From Yponomeuta sedellus (lineage: Eukaryota; Arthropoda; Insecta; Lepidoptera; Yponomeutidae): 64,000 nt of DNA. Below the pieces are notes generated by a model, which was not told where the DNA came from, did no database searches, and worked only from the letters and a program-made list of their open reading frames with translations. Position numbers and translations under genes: made by a program. The DNA lies in the NCBI GenBank assembly GCA_934045075.1, contig OW203734.1, positions 6,578,516-6,642,515 on the forward strand, in the 5' to 3' direction. Shown piece after piece: positions 22,474 through 33,034 of this stretch. The number at the start of each line of letters is the position of its first letter. Within the stretch, counting starts at the first letter, position 1.

Positions 22474-22600
22474 TTTACTGATGTCGGTGAGTCGCCCATT
22501 GACTCAGTTGGGAGAGCGCTGGCACGGTTAGCCAGAGGTCGTGGGTTAGAGTCCTGGCATGGGTGGAATTTTTAGCCTCTAAATAGGTTTTTAAAATTAG
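22474..22600 (+). repeat. SINE-B copy
   Basis: tRNA-like head GCCCATTGACTCAGTTGGG, anticodon stem CTGGC/GCCAG, degraded B box GGTTAGAGTCC, and GGAATTTTTAGCCTCTAAAT end. Confidence 0.85.
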
Positions 22601-22611
22601 TTTTGTGAGGT

Positions 22612-22815
22612 ATAAATTAATTATACATTTGTGAAATTATAGTAGCAATACCACTCGCTAAGCGTGACGGAGAACATCGTGAGGAAACCTGAGTGCTGAG
22701 GTGTTATACTGCAGCACTTGAAATTACTAACCCGCTGGGGCACGCTTGTTAATTAAGTCTATACTCTCTTTCTCAGAAAAGGCCTGTGCTCCGCAATGGG
22801 ACGTTATATTATAAG
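22612..22815 (+). repeat. SINE-C' body, head missing
   Basis: AATACCACTCGCTAAGCG, GAACATCGTGAGGAAACCTG, GCACTTGAAATTACTAACCC and TTTCTCAGAAAAGGCCTGTG. Confidence 0.75.
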
Positions 22816-23490
22816 CTACAAAAAAAAATCATATAATAATAATTCCCAGTTTCTCTTGTTAAGTATAACCTACAAAATCATTTTTAAGTTGACTGGCAGA
22901 CAATGTCTCGTGACATTAAGTCCTTCTTTCGCCCAATAAACCTCAAACCAAAACACCAATGCATACAGAAAAAAAAATAACAATCAAAATAATAAGATTC
23001 GGTCGCATAAAGGCGCTAAAATGTTACCAAAACCAAATTAACTTGGCCAGTGGTTCAAACTAAAATAATTCTTTTCCATTTGTGTTAAAGTTGTGTTGGA
23101 GCTGCTGAGTGAATTTGGTCGGGATAAAGCAAAAAGTGTCAATTTCTATAGAGTATTCTTAGTAATTCCATTATTTATTTGCGCATCAGCCTGTGCAGTG
23201 CGAACATCTGCTACAGCACATACATGGTGTTGTGTTAACGCCTCCTTGAGGTCGAATTCAGATTTGTGTGTTTTTGTAATGCGATTTGGTGATGTATGTT
23301 ATTCGCACTCTTTACTACATAAGTGGTATAAGCCAGTTATTTTTGGACTGTTTGACGTATGTCTTGTTCTGTATTTGCAGCGAAAAAAAGCAAACCATTT
23401 TATTATTTGAAGATTACAAAAAGGAAACAATTTTATTACTGCGATTTGCGCAACCCAAATAAATCTCAAGTTATTCCATCAAGACGACTT
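22816..23490. other. No recognised gene
   Basis: A 105-codon frame at 23093-23410 shows no recognised domain; the surrounding DNA is AT-rich intron. Confidence 0.3.
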
Positions 23491-23563
23491 ATGATGGCAG
23501 TCCCTGGTCTCTGCCTACCCATCTGGGATACAAGCATGACGTTATGTATGTATGTTATTCCAT
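23491..23563 (+). mobile_element. WFGHVER LINE 3' stub
   Basis: Only the end is present: GATGGCAGTCCCTGGTCTCT, GCCTACCCATCTGGGATACA, then ATGTATGTATG. Confidence 0.8.
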
Positions 23564-23576
23564 CATAACTTAATGG

Positions 23577-23718
23577 GAAGCACTCGTGGCCTAGTCAAAC
23601 CGAGTGATTGGAATCAATCACTCGAGTTAAGCAACAGACGAGTTCACGTGCAGGACAGCCTAACCTTCCTGCGATGCAGGAACAGACCCGTTCCATAGCA
23701 GTGGGAACAAACAAGGTT
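23577..23718 (+). repeat. SINE-D with internal deletion
   Basis: Head GAAGCACTCGTGGCCTAGTC and GATTGGAATCAATCACTCGA join directly to the 3' part CCTTCCTGCGATGCAGG...CAGTGGGAACA, losing the central 200 bp. Confidence 0.85.
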
Positions 23719-24857
23719 TCATATGAAACTAAATAACACTTCTTATTAATAAAAAGTCGATTCCACTAAATACGTTCATGAGAAGAGTTCCTGTTATAAA
23801 CTAAACGTGACTCGCTCTTAAGAGTATTTTAGTGCAATTGACTTTCTATAAATAATACCGTTATTGCATAATGAAGACGAAGCTTCGAAGGTTAGTTTTA
23901 TTTATTTTATAATTAACTGTTGAGAAGTATTTAAAATAAAACTCTTAGTACAAAATTAGATCATAGGTAATTATGTCATGTAGATTTCGAAAAAAAGTTG
24001 GAAACACTACATAAATATAAGTCACGCCGATACGCTACCGATTCTCATAGCGGAGATCAATCTTTACATGTTTATTTCCCAAACTGAACATTGTGTCTTC
24101 GTATCAGTAATGAAAAATATTTTATTCCATCCAAAGCCATAATAATAATACATAAAATTATAGTAATAAATTATTTCACACTCCAGCACGTAACTTGGAA
24201 ATGAAAGCCACACTATCTACGATACTAGATGATATTTTTCAGTACCAACTCACCCAAACTTTTTACATAAATCCTTTTACGAACTCCCAAAAACTCTACT
24301 ATCATTCAACCCATCAACACTACAGCCCGCATCAAGCGTTGTACGCTATAATTATTATATTTTCCTTTTATATTATAGTAAAATACAGCGTGAATCCGAT
24401 GCGGGCGCAATCCAACACGATCGATTAAACTGGCACCCTTTGGATTAGTTAATGTGACGGTAGTCTTTTGTTACGGGTCCTCGACCGAATAAGGACCTAC
24501 GTATAAAAAATGCATAAGGATTTCAATAGTGTCGAAATTTACTTTAAAAGAAAAAGGCGAAAGCGGAAAAGGAGGGTCGAAAAGCTTGGAACCTACTTTT
24601 TCGTTGCTTTTTTTCTCCGCTACAAATCGACCCAAAGGCAGCGGCTAACGTTGAGCAGCGAAAAAAGAGATTCCAAACTTGTGCCACCTCCTTTTTCGTT
24701 GCTTTTTTTCTCCGCTAACGTTGTACACTTACATTGAACAAAAATTTGTGTATTCTAATTTTCGTTGGAATATTTTTTATATTATCTGATATCCTTAGCA
24801 CCCAACTTATTTCGAATTTGGTCACCCAAATTGACAATAGCTTAGACCAACTAAAGC
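23719..24857. repeat. AT-rich stretch with a 27-bp direct repeat
   Basis: CTTTTTCGTTGCTTTTTTTC followed by TCCGCTA occurs at 24596-24622 and 24691-24717, with partly inverted words (GCGAAAAAAGAGATTCC) between. Related CCGCTGCCTTTTCTCCACTA occurs at 58690. No gene recognised. Confidence 0.5.
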
Positions 24858-24960
24858 AATGTCCTAGGCACTACAGCATCCGATTGGTGCCTGCAGATAT
24901 TTAGTGAAAATGCTACTGGACGCTCGTATAATCTCATTACATAGATGCAAAAGTAGATAT
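24858..24960 (+). repeat. SINE-C 3' fragment
   Basis: CAATGTCCTAGGCACTACAG ... TACTGGACGCTCGTATAATC, ACATAGATGCAAAA; matches the SINE-C end. Confidence 0.75.
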
Positions 24961-25014
24961 TATGTTATAAAAGTAGATATTATAATTACAAAAAAAAATA
25001 ATTAATGTTGTTAA

Positions 25015-25186
25015 CCTTTATACATCCCACTGCTGGGGCACCGGTCTCTTCCTGCGTGTCCCACTGCTGTGCAAAGGCATTTTTTATCTTTGAGATAGAT
25101 ATACATCCCACTGCTGGAGCATCGGTCTCTTTCTGCGTGTCCCACTGCTGGGCAATGGCATCATTTATCTTTGAGATAGATATACA
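25015..25186. repeat. 81-bp tandem duplication of SINE-D-like tail words
   Basis: Two 81-bp units (25021-25101, 25102-25182), each TACATCCCACTGCTGG ... GTGTCCCACTGCTG ... TTATCTTTGAGATAGATA. Confidence 0.85.
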
Positions 25187-25510
25187 GATAACACTTTATT
25201 GCCCAACCACTAGAAAGAACAGACTTCCATTCCTTCTTATCGCTTACTTAGTGTTTAATATCTCCTATCTCTGTCCAGCTCAGCAGAGTTCAAGTCGCGA
25301 TTCGACTTGTGGCACCCGATATCAATTAAGGCAACAAGAGACCAAGCCGTAACAATGTAATAAATAGATTAATTGGAATGACCCCGATGAGCTGGTGAAG
25401 AACGAGCTGGCTAGAATGCGCCTCAAGGAGCAATAGTTGTTTGCCCCACTTAACAAGTGGCGTATTTCATACGAGATAACATAATATGCTGTAGGAATTT
25501 TCTTTATTTG

Positions 25511-25880
25511 TTATCAACCCTTATACTCGTATGTCCCCACTGCTGGGGCACGGGTCTCTACCTGCATCGCAGGAAGGTTAGGCCATACTCCATCACGGGG
25601 GCCAAGTCCGGGTTGGTGGAGGATTGTAAGACGGTGGCGAGCCTTACTGTCAGAAGTTATCAAGCCGCCCATAAGGTATCTGACATGGCTTAACGACTGC
25701 CATTATATGACAGCTGGCACCATCGGCTTAGCGTGCCTTGCGAAGCACGGAAGCGCTCGGAAAAATGCCACATGCGGTAGTCACGGGACGGTCACACATC
25801 CCGCACCTGATCGCGCCTGTTGTTGCTTAACTCAAGTGATTGATTCCAATCACTCGGTTCAACTAGGCCACGAGGGCTTC
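25511..25880 (-). repeat. SINE-D copy, near full length
   Basis: - strand: CCTCGTGGCCTAGTTGAACC head, GAGTTAAGCAACAACAGGCG, GTGCGGGATGTGTGACCGTC (5S-like boxes), 3' end CCCCAGCAGTGGGGACATAC. Confidence 0.88.
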
Positions 25881-25882
25881 TA

Positions 25883-26611
25883 CTGTAACATATTTCTTTA
25901 TTAATTCACTGTAAATTATTGAAATTATAAATACTCTTCAATAATCAAAATAATAACAATAATTCACCGCGGGCATCGTCAAGAGATTAAGTAACTGTGC
26001 TCTATAGTTATCACACAAAGAACTTAATTAATTAAACTCAAGCTGTAAATCGGAGGGTAGGCAGAGACGAGGGGTTGCTTCTATCCACAACCACATTAGT
26101 CATTGCATGCATGCAAGGCCATAACAAATATTAAAAAACTAAATAACGAAGAAAAAAATATAGAGATTTGAAAGACCAAATAAGTAAATTTTAACCCTAA
26201 AACCACTTATACAATTTATATTTTTTAAACACTGAAGATTAGCATACTACACTATCTAACATTCTTAACAAAGTCTAGACATTTCTGTGGAGCCTACCAC
26301 ATATTTTTTAGCTATTTCTGAAAAGAAAATCGTACTTTTTAGGATTAATATGTCAATAAACAAAAAAGAATGAAGAAGGGAAACAATCACAAAATTAGCC
26401 CTCTATTTTCACATCCAAACAAAAAACTTTCGTCACCCAATCATAGCCACTCATTACAAGTGATACGACATTGATTTAAAGGGTCAAATTCATTGACCTC
26501 CACCATCAATACTATTTAAGGCAACTAACAGTTTCAATCTAACTCATTCCATTAATATTATGACGCTGTAAATGGAAAAAAATGGTGCATTAAAGTAGGG
26601 TTCGATATCAG
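25883..26611. other. No recognised gene or repeat
   Basis: AT-rich intronic DNA; nothing recognised. Confidence 0.3.
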
Positions 26612-26898
26612 CTCATGTATGTCCCCACTGCTGGCGCACGGGGTTGGTCGAGGATTGTAAGACAGTAGCGGGCCTTACTGTCAGAAGTTATCAAACCGCC
26701 CATAAGGCCTATGACATGGCTTAACGACTGCCATTACATGACAACCGGCACCAACGGCTTAACGTGCCTTGCGAAGCAAGAAGCACGCTCGGAAAAATGC
26801 CAATAAATGTCACCCATCCTGCACCTGACCGCGCCTGTTGTTGCTTAACTCAAGTGATTGATTTCAATCACTCGGTTCCACTAGGTCACGAGCGCTTC
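26612..26898 (-). repeat. SINE-D, internally deleted
   Basis: - strand head GCTCGTGACCTAGTGGAACC, GAGTTAAGCAACAACAGGCG, then the body; it lacks the segment between the CCACTGCTGG tail word and GGTTGG. Confidence 0.82.
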
Positions 26899-27455
26899 AC
26901 TTCGTGAAGTAGGGTTACAATTGTGGAATTTGGCTACCGAAATCGTGTCAAGACAACCAAACGCATAGGGTGAAGCGTGGCTAGATTCCGTCCAGTACAC
27001 ATTGTATGAATATGTGACTACGTCATAAAATTCTCAAGAAATTACTGACGTGCGTGACGCAGCATAATATTAAATTGACAACATTAATTCGCATTTCCTC
27101 TAGAAACAAACAAACATGCCCAACATCCTCACCACGTCTATATATTGCACAGTTACAATATACAACAGTGAGTTTACGGCCTACAATTTCGCAACAAAAA
27201 TCCTGACAAACGCTTGTGGAACAGAAATGTAGCTGGTGATTTCACTGCTCTAAGGCTACATATTACGCGTCTTCAGCTCCTAGCAGATGTCACCAATTAA
27301 CGTAGCATTGCTTCAACAATTATGCCTCAAGTGCTCACAATTACTGGACTATCCGATGATTGCGTCACCACCACCATTGACTAGATGACGGGAGTCCATA
27401 TAGTGCGCGATTTGTGAATGGAGTATGGTGACTGTTATACTTTGTTTACTCAGGA
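26899..27455. other. No recognised gene or repeat
   Basis: Mixed composition; nothing recognised beyond short CG-containing words. Confidence 0.3.
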
Positions 27456-27650
27456 AGTGTTTTTGTTGTCAAATATTGCAATTTCGAGCGCTGATGTATT
27501 TGAACACCTCTATCACTCAGGTTTCCTCACAATGTTTTCCTTCCACAGTTAACGAGTATTATTGCTGCTATGACTCCACAAATGTGCATAACTTGTATAA
27601 GTATAGGAAAACAAGTCATTAGTATACGCTCTCACCAATCCAAGGTGGGC
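27456..27650 (-). repeat. SINE-C' copy, reverse strand
   Basis: On +: TTTCGAGCGCTGATGTATTTG, CTCAGGTTTCCTCACAATG, TTAACGAGTATTATTGC; the inverse of the body at 22612. Head degraded. Confidence 0.7.
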
Positions 27651-27661
27651 ACACGTGGTAA

Positions 27662-27800
27662 TTTGTTTGTTTGTTTGTTACGCTTTATTGCACAAAAATT
27701 AAGAAACAGAAAAATTACTTAAATAACAGGTAAGTGTTGATGTACAAAGGCGGACTTATTTCAAAAGAAATTTCTTCCAGCCAGCCTAAGAAAGATTCTG
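27662..27800 (+). repeat. Family-E repeat
   Basis: TTTGTTTGTTACGCTTTATTG then GTACAAAGGCGGACTTATTT and AAATTTCTTCCAGCCAGCC. Confidence 0.7.
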
Positions 27801-27959
27801 ACCCAAAAACAGAGAGCGGGAGATGGCAAATATAGCTAAACAAGAAAAAATAAATCTAAAATCACCTATTTCAAGTTAATAGACAAAATTGTTACTAAAG
27901 CTATCAATAGATACTAATATAATAGATAATAGATACATAATAGTAATTATGCCTATAAA

Positions 27960-28020
27960 GAAAGAGAAAGCTCTCTGAGAAAAGGCCTGTGCCCTGAAGT
28001 GGAACTTTTATAGCTTACTT
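27960..28020 (+). repeat. SINE-C' end fragment
   Basis: AGAGAAAGCTCTCTGAGAAA, GGCCTGTGCCCTGAAGTGG, then TTATAGCTTAC. Confidence 0.65.
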
Positions 28021-29654
28021 AAAAAAAGCCAAAGAAAAATTACCGAGAATGGGGTGTCCATTTTGAAATGAAGGACTGCGCCCAAACTATATATTTGGCG
28101 ATACTACCTAAATTATATCCTTCAGTTAATTGATGATTAAGGACATAATATCTTAATAAACGGTAAGGTTAATATTCGAGCCATAAAAGTACTTGAATAT
28201 AACTGTAGTTATGGTCATTATTCTTGGCCCCGATAATTTCATAACAACACTCCATTTTACGCAGTACCACCTAACCCTGCAAATGTCCAAGCGAAAAACA
28301 CCAGAGAGACATCTGTGCTGTATCATAAATGACCCTTTGTTTACTGCGCCATTTATTCGTCTGGTACAACGATAATGATAATAAAAATTATAACCCTCAC
28401 AAGGAATCCTTCGTAAACAGTTACATACGAAGTCACCCATTTTCATTCCATACTCATTCTTATTTTGTTCAAGATAAGAGTTACTGTATAGTTATCGTAA
28501 GTCTCATTGACTCTACGAAATTTATATGCTAGCTTTTACGTGATTATCAGCCTTGTTTCTTAGACGTTAGAAGCCACGAAGATAAAACTAAGACATTATA
28601 GAGTCACGAACAGACTAAGAAAACTACAGGATAAACGGGCGAACGAACAAATAACGAACATAGTTCGCTAATAAAAACTGACGGACTTATTCCATGACAC
28701 CATTCCACTAAAACACTCATAGTAGCGTTTGATTTAATCTGTGGTTGCGTATTTTTCTTTTAAAATCTCCACCATAGGTTCCATATTTTAGCCAGTGTTT
28801 TGCAGTGTTTTAGGGCTAGTTTTTCAATCCTCGGATAAAACTTATTTGTAGAATAACGTATTAAGCAACCAGGAATCATATTTTTATAAAGAAGTCCGAT
28901 AATCTTTCTTTTTAATTAGGCATGACTGTGTCCCACTGCTGGGCATAGGCCACCCTTTTACATTTCTACTACTCCTTCTCTGTGGCCATTTCTTCCCACT
29001 CAGGTAAATAGTTGATAAAAAAATATAATATATTTATATATATTTAAACCACTCTTCTCTACTTTTAACTGCTCTTCACCAGTTCGAAACACACGTCGTG
29101 TTTGAAATACTTTTTGGTACAGTTCGTTAAGTCTGTACCAGGACCAAATGCGCCAAGGGGTCCTAATCGCATTAGAAAGACGATTCTCGGCAGTTTACGG
29201 GTTATTTATTCTCTACTTATGACAGTAGGTTTGTTCTCGAGAGTTATTGTTACTTTTTCCGAAATGGATTAAGGTTTTTTTCACTCGATTACTGTAAGGG
29301 AGATGTTGTTTTAGAATTGTTACATTTATACCTGAATAAACATTTATGTATGTATCTGCAAAATCAATAAAATATACTAAGAAACACTTAATGACGACTT
29401 TAAAGTAGCTCTTATATCAAGGATCCATCTCGCTGCGCATCTTAATGAGTTCAATGAGAAAATATGAGGGTTATTTTGACAATTGCACAATACTTTGATC
29501 TTCAACATTTTTGTTTTAACAAATTACTACTATTAAAATTATGCATTTTTTAAGCCCTGTCTACCTATTAAAAACGAATTATTTGAACCTTAAACATGTC
29601 CTTAAAACATGTCCTTAAAACAAATTAACAATAAACATTTCGTTTTTATACTAA
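28021..29654. other. No recognised gene; one LINE-tail remnant
   Basis: 28921-28990 carries GTGTCCCACTGCTGGGCATA and a CTTCTCTGTGGCC word found at many lepidopteran LINE ends. A 97-codon - strand frame at 28153-28446 has no recognised domain. The rest is AT-rich. Confidence 0.35.
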
Positions 29655-29838
29655 ACTAGCTGACCCAGAGAACTTCGTACCGCCTAACAGTCGATTCTTT
29701 AATATTTTTATTATTTTTCCCTCCGTAAGAACCATCCTCAAGGAATATTTTTAAAAAAGAATTAGTGAAATCGGTTCAGCAGCTCTCGAGATTTGCGTTT
29801 ATCAACACATTCAGCGATTAATTTTTATATTATAGATA
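29655..29838 (+). repeat. Family-H repeat, intact
   Basis: Starts CTAGCTGACCCAGAGAACTT, contains CGTACCGCCTAACAGTCG and TGAAATCGGTTCAGCAGCTC, ends TTTTTATATTATAGAT. Likely a LINE or SINE 3' end; class uncertain. It serves as the paralogous empty site for the Harbinger-type insertion at 55680. Confidence 0.75.
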
Positions 29839-30204
29839 AAAAACACTTTGTCTTATTTTAACACCTGTATCCACGTCTCTAGGTTACCTTACATCATAAT
29901 CAAAGTTTATTGCGTAGTATTTAATGACTTTATCAAGTCGCAACTTAAAAGTGTAAATAGCTCGTTTATTTGCTACCATAAACTTTGACCACGCGTTTGT
30001 GGGTCAACTAGTTAACACTAACGTGCTAACGAACGTCAGTTAAAAAGTCAACAGATGGCGACAAGGCTTTTCATTCAAAACTGCGTGTTCTTTATTAATT
30101 TACGGGGTGTTATCTGTAGTTGCTGGATGAGGATAGTATTTCTTAATGATTTTCGATACTCAGACATAGTTATACGTTAAACAAACGGGTATTATTTATT
30201 ACGT

Positions 30205-30300
30205 AAAACGTAATCACATTAATTCCTGATGTTTCGGCAGTGTTGCAGTTACCATGGTCACGGGTGGACTGAAGTGGCAGTAAACATGGTCAGTAAATTA
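30205..30300 (+). repeat. Family-K repeat
   Basis: TTATTTATTACGTAAAACG, then TGATGTTTCGGCAGTGTTG and CAGTTACCATGGTCACGGG; the same words occur at 32912-33000. Confidence 0.6.
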
Positions 30301-30360
30301 TTGTAGTTAGGATAGACTAGTCTACCCTCAAGTCAATTTTAGTTTTTTTGTAGCGGACAA

Positions 30361-30440
30361 ATGGCCGAGGACAGAAAAACGTGGCGTGCCTTACATGAGG
30401 GCTATGTCCAGCAATGCATGACTACGGGACTATTGATTGA
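30361..30440 (+). mobile_element. RTE-like LINE C-terminal stub
   Basis: Encodes MAEDRKTWRALHEGYVQQ, matching the end of RTE proteins, followed by a mutated end (CAGCAATGCATGACTACGG). Confidence 0.7.
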
Positions 30441-30980
30441 TTCTGATATGCAGAAAAGTCCGGTAGAACTTAAGCGGTTTACTTTACACATCAATACATA
30501 TAATACATAATAATCGCTTAGCTATAATTTTATGTAGCTATGTGTAATAAGGAAATAAAAAGGCTAACACTACTCTGAAATAAAAAACGTCGGAAATTAA
30601 ATACGTTATTCTTATATTGCAACCAAAGGCTGCTAAACTTTTCTCGAATTATTGTATCGGATTTAATGTAGCAAACAGGACTTTCTATAACATTAATTTT
30701 AGACGATTCTCTCTGATGTGTTCAGGTATTTCGGTACGAAAACGTTACTGTTAAAGTATGCATAAAAGTTACTGACGCTCCATTTAATAAGAACATTATA
30801 ATATGTATTAGGAAACGTAGAAAAGTAAATATAAACGTAAGCAACACTGTTTTAGGCAACACCAGAAGGCTCAGACATAATTTAGCATTCAGAAATTGTG
30901 AATCATTTCAATATGGTATAGCAACAGTCCAAAGTACGAGTAAAAGCTATGATCCGCTATATTATGTAAAGCCCTTGTAC
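30441..30980. other. No recognised gene or repeat
   Basis: AT-rich intron ending in a SINE-D. Confidence 0.3.
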
Positions 30981-31190
30981 ATCATCATTATCAACCCATT
31001 ATGTCCCCACCGAAGGGCTCGGGTCTCTCCCCTGAGAAAGGTATAGGCCACAACGGGGGCCAAGTCCGGATTGGTGGAGGCTTGCAAGACTAGTAGCTGG
31101 TGTTACTGTCAGAAGTTTTCAAGCCGCCCTAAGGCCTCTGACTTGGCACCAACTGCTTAAGCCTTGCGAAGCACGGAACCGAAGTCCTTG
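30981..31190 (-). repeat. SINE-D subfamily-2, 5' truncated, next to the svp exon
   Basis: On +: CATCATCATTATCAACCCAT, TATGTCCCCACCGAAGGGCT, GCCAAGTCCGGATTGGTGGA, TACTGTCAGAAGTTTTCAAG. Ends about 75 bp before the svp acceptor, close enough to abut the branch-point region but not overlapping it. Confidence 0.82.
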
Positions 31191-31231
31191 TACATCCAAT
31201 ATAATATGCCACCATGTATGTATGTATTTAA

Positions 31232-31264
31232 CACCAAACTAACCATCTCCTATCTTATCTTCAG
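31232..31264 (+). promoter_or_regulatory. svp: svp 3' splice site with branch point
   Basis: ACACCAAACTAACC provides a near-consensus CTAAC branch point, followed by a pyrimidine-rich CATCTCCTATCTTATCTTCAG. The AG at 31263-31264 is followed directly by codons matching COUP-TF proteins. Confidence 0.9.
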
Positions 31265-31539
31265 ATGCCTGCGGCCTCTCCGACGTGCCCCAGATAGAAA
31301 ACCTCCAAGAGAAGTCCCAGTGCGCCCTAGAAGAGTACTGTCGGAACCAGTACCCCAACCAGCCCACGAGGTTCGGCAAACTCCTCCTCAGACTACCCTC
31401 CTTACGGACCGTGAGCTCGCAAGTCATAGAACAGCTCTTCTTCGTGAGACTAGTCGGCAAGACACCCATAGAGACCCTCATAAGGGACATGCTCCTCTCA
31501 GGGAGCTCCTTCTCCTGGCCTTACATGGCGACTATGTGA
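31265..31539 (+). CDS. svp: Seven-up (COUP-TF/NR2F) last coding exon, partial gene
   Basis: Encodes the C-terminal about 90 residues of an orphan nuclear receptor. Two bases (AT) complete a codon begun in the previous exon; with a preceding G the protein reads (D)[18 protein letters not shown], then [60 protein letters not shown] and [11 protein letters not shown] before TGA at 31537-31539. This is the end of the ligand-binding domain (helix 10/11 dimer region and the AF-2 helix [10 protein letters not shown]), nearly identical in fly Seven-up and vertebrate COUP-TF. COUP-TFs bind direct repeats of AGGTCA as dimers, often with RXR/Ultraspiracle, and in insects act in photoreceptor, neuroblast and heart fate. 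The zinc-finger domain and first half of the ligand-binding domain lie upstream, outside the window. The start is fixed by the splice site, the end by family length. Confidence 0.97.
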
Positions 31540-31572
31540 CATACAATGTGGAGGCACCTGGCGTCCGCCTGA

Positions 31573-31908
31573 TCGTCACCGTACGGCTTCCCGCCGTACC
31601 TACCTAGCCAGAGGTTTGAGCCGTTCCAACGGTACCAGCGAGAGAGCGAAGACGCCGTCACGTCTTCCAGCGAGTTCCAAGAAGCTGAAACGAGCAGGAC
31701 TGAAGATTTCTTCGCGAGAGATGCGGAGAGAACGGATGCCGCACCAACGTTTGATCCAATATCCGCCTTCTACGCTCCAAAAGCCGACGCGTTCGATGCC
31801 AACGCTGGTGGTGAAACCCAAAGGAATGCTCAGAAATCTCTGATGATAGACAATTTGTTGAATATTAGAAGTGAGGGCTCGTGCTCGATGTCAGAGATGA
31901 AGCAGTGA
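31573..31908 (+). other. Open in-frame extension after two TGA stops
   Basis: In the svp frame the TGA at 31537 is followed by 10 codons, a second TGA at 31570-31572, then 111 open codons to TGA at 31906-31908. The translation has mixed, hydrophilic, protein-like composition: SSPYGFPPYLPSQRFEPFQR near the start, acidic/serine-rich middle (DAVTSSSEFQEAETSRTEDFF), FDPISAFYAPKADAFD, and the end SCSMSEMKQ. It has no early ATG (first one is near the end, about 31843), so it would need readthrough, an alternative splice into the exon (AG at 31610-31611 after CTACCTAGCC is a candidate), or recent loss of a longer C terminus. It may also simply be GC-rich 3' UTR. Confidence 0.4.
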
Positions 31909-32504
31909 TGTTTCTTTGTTTCTTTCTTTTCTTTTTTGTCATAGTTAGTTCGGGGTCAGTAGTGTTCTTTAGTTGAATTGTTTTAGTTCCTCTCTTTGTA
32001 TAGAAATAAATATTTTGTAGGTTAAAAAATATAATTTAATGAAAAATATATATTTAACTGATTGATTAATTAATAATTAATGTAAATAAAAGTTTTTATT
32101 AAAGTGTAAATGTGTAGTTTAAGATTGAAGAGGCATACAGTGTTTTATACGTTTATAAAACTTTTCGTTTCGTTTTCGTAATTGACTCTCTAACTATTTG
32201 AAATTTTGTGCAAAATGTGCTTTTTACTTTGTGGAAAATTCTAATTGTCTTAATTGTACAAACTACCTCTGAATCTATGTAAAAATACCTACTATGAAAT
32301 GCAATAATTTATAAATAAAATTCTAGGAAACTAAGAACTTTCTATTTGTGCAATGTGTAATTTTGTAAAGACTTACATAAAAAAAACAATAATGTTTTGA
32401 AACGGTGCTTTTCTTTTGTCTCACAAAACTGTCAATCTACTTAATTTATAATTCCAAGAAGGCATTTACTTATTTCATTTTTAAATCACTTTTAAAATCG
32501 AAAC

Positions 32505-32512
32505 TGTAAATA
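32505..32512 (+). promoter_or_regulatory. Pumilio-type 3' UTR site TGTAAATA
   Basis: Exact TGTAAATA match to the PUF-protein binding core, 15 bases before the second of two closely spaced AATAAA signals in the svp 3' UTR. Functional use is inference. Confidence 0.4.
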
Positions 32513-32526
32513 TAAATAAATAGATG

Positions 32527-32532
32527 AATAAA
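32527..32532 (+). promoter_or_regulatory. Likely svp poly(A) signal
   Basis: AATAAA followed immediately by GTGTGTGTGATTGCA, giving a hexamer plus GT-rich downstream element. Another AATAAA overlaps the region at 32515-32520. Confidence 0.5.
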
Positions 32533-32560
32533 GTGTGTGTGATTGCATAGCACGGAAATT

Positions 32561-32911
32561 GTTGAATTTTTTTATTTAATTTAATTAAAAACACAAGTGT
32601 GACTACCTATATTTCTTTTTATTTTTTTTTAAAACCAACAAGTAAATATTTTTTAAATATTTATAGCGTACTTTACAACTTCCTGCCACAACTTTTCTAA
32701 AGATGAAAGTAAATAAATTAAAAACAAAAGCAATGTATTTATTCGCAATAACTGTACAGTTTGTATGTTGTTTGTAAGAGACAAGGCGTGTGAATGTATG
32801 GGAATGTATGAAGATGTATAAAAAAATATAATTATAATTGAGAAATAAACAATGTCTCTCTGGATTATAAGTTGTTTCGTTAAATTTTACCTTACATAGT
32901 TATAAATTAAA
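32561..32911. other. AT-rich downstream DNA
   Basis: No coding or repeat feature recognised; an additional AATAAA at 32844-32849 followed by CAATGTCTCTCTGG could mark a longer svp transcript end. Confidence 0.35.
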
Positions 32912-33000
32912 CGGGTCAAATCGCGATTATTTATTAGGTAAAACCTTATTTCCCGACGTTTTGGCAGCGATGCAGTTGCCTTGGTTAAAAAATACTAATT
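32912..33000 (+). repeat. Family-K repeat
   Basis: GGTCAAATCGCGATTATTTA, TAGGTAAAACC, CCCGACGTTTTGGCAGCGAT, GCAGTTGCCTTGGTTA; parallel to 30205-30300. Confidence 0.65.
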
Positions 33001-33034
33001 TTACCTTAGTAGTTAGAAGTTATCGACATAGCTC

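Larger units (their letters stand above)
1..31264 (+). other. svp: Probable last intron of seven-up (inferred)
   Basis: The svp exon at 31265 opens in the middle of a codon, so at least one coding exon must lie upstream. I saw no stretch on the + strand encoding the COUP-TF zinc fingers or the preceding part of the ligand-binding domain, so the upstream exons are probably outside the window. This span would then be a single intron of at least 31 kb, filled with the repeats listed below. A short unrecognised coding or untranslated exon inside it cannot be excluded. Confidence 0.6.
31540..32560 (+). other. svp: svp 3' untranslated region (inferred extent)
   Basis: Runs from the svp stop to just past a poly(A) signal followed by a GT-rich tract. 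The first 370 bases are GC-rich and open in the svp frame (listed separately); the rest is strongly AT-rich with AATAAA at 32005, 32314, 32515 and 32527 and another at 32844. Several alternative 3' ends are therefore possible. Confidence 0.65.

Noticed and set aside
31164..31607. 147-codon frame overlapping the svp exon
   Set aside because: It is out of frame with the conserved nuclear-receptor sequence and runs through the splice acceptor; a shadow of GC-rich coding DNA.
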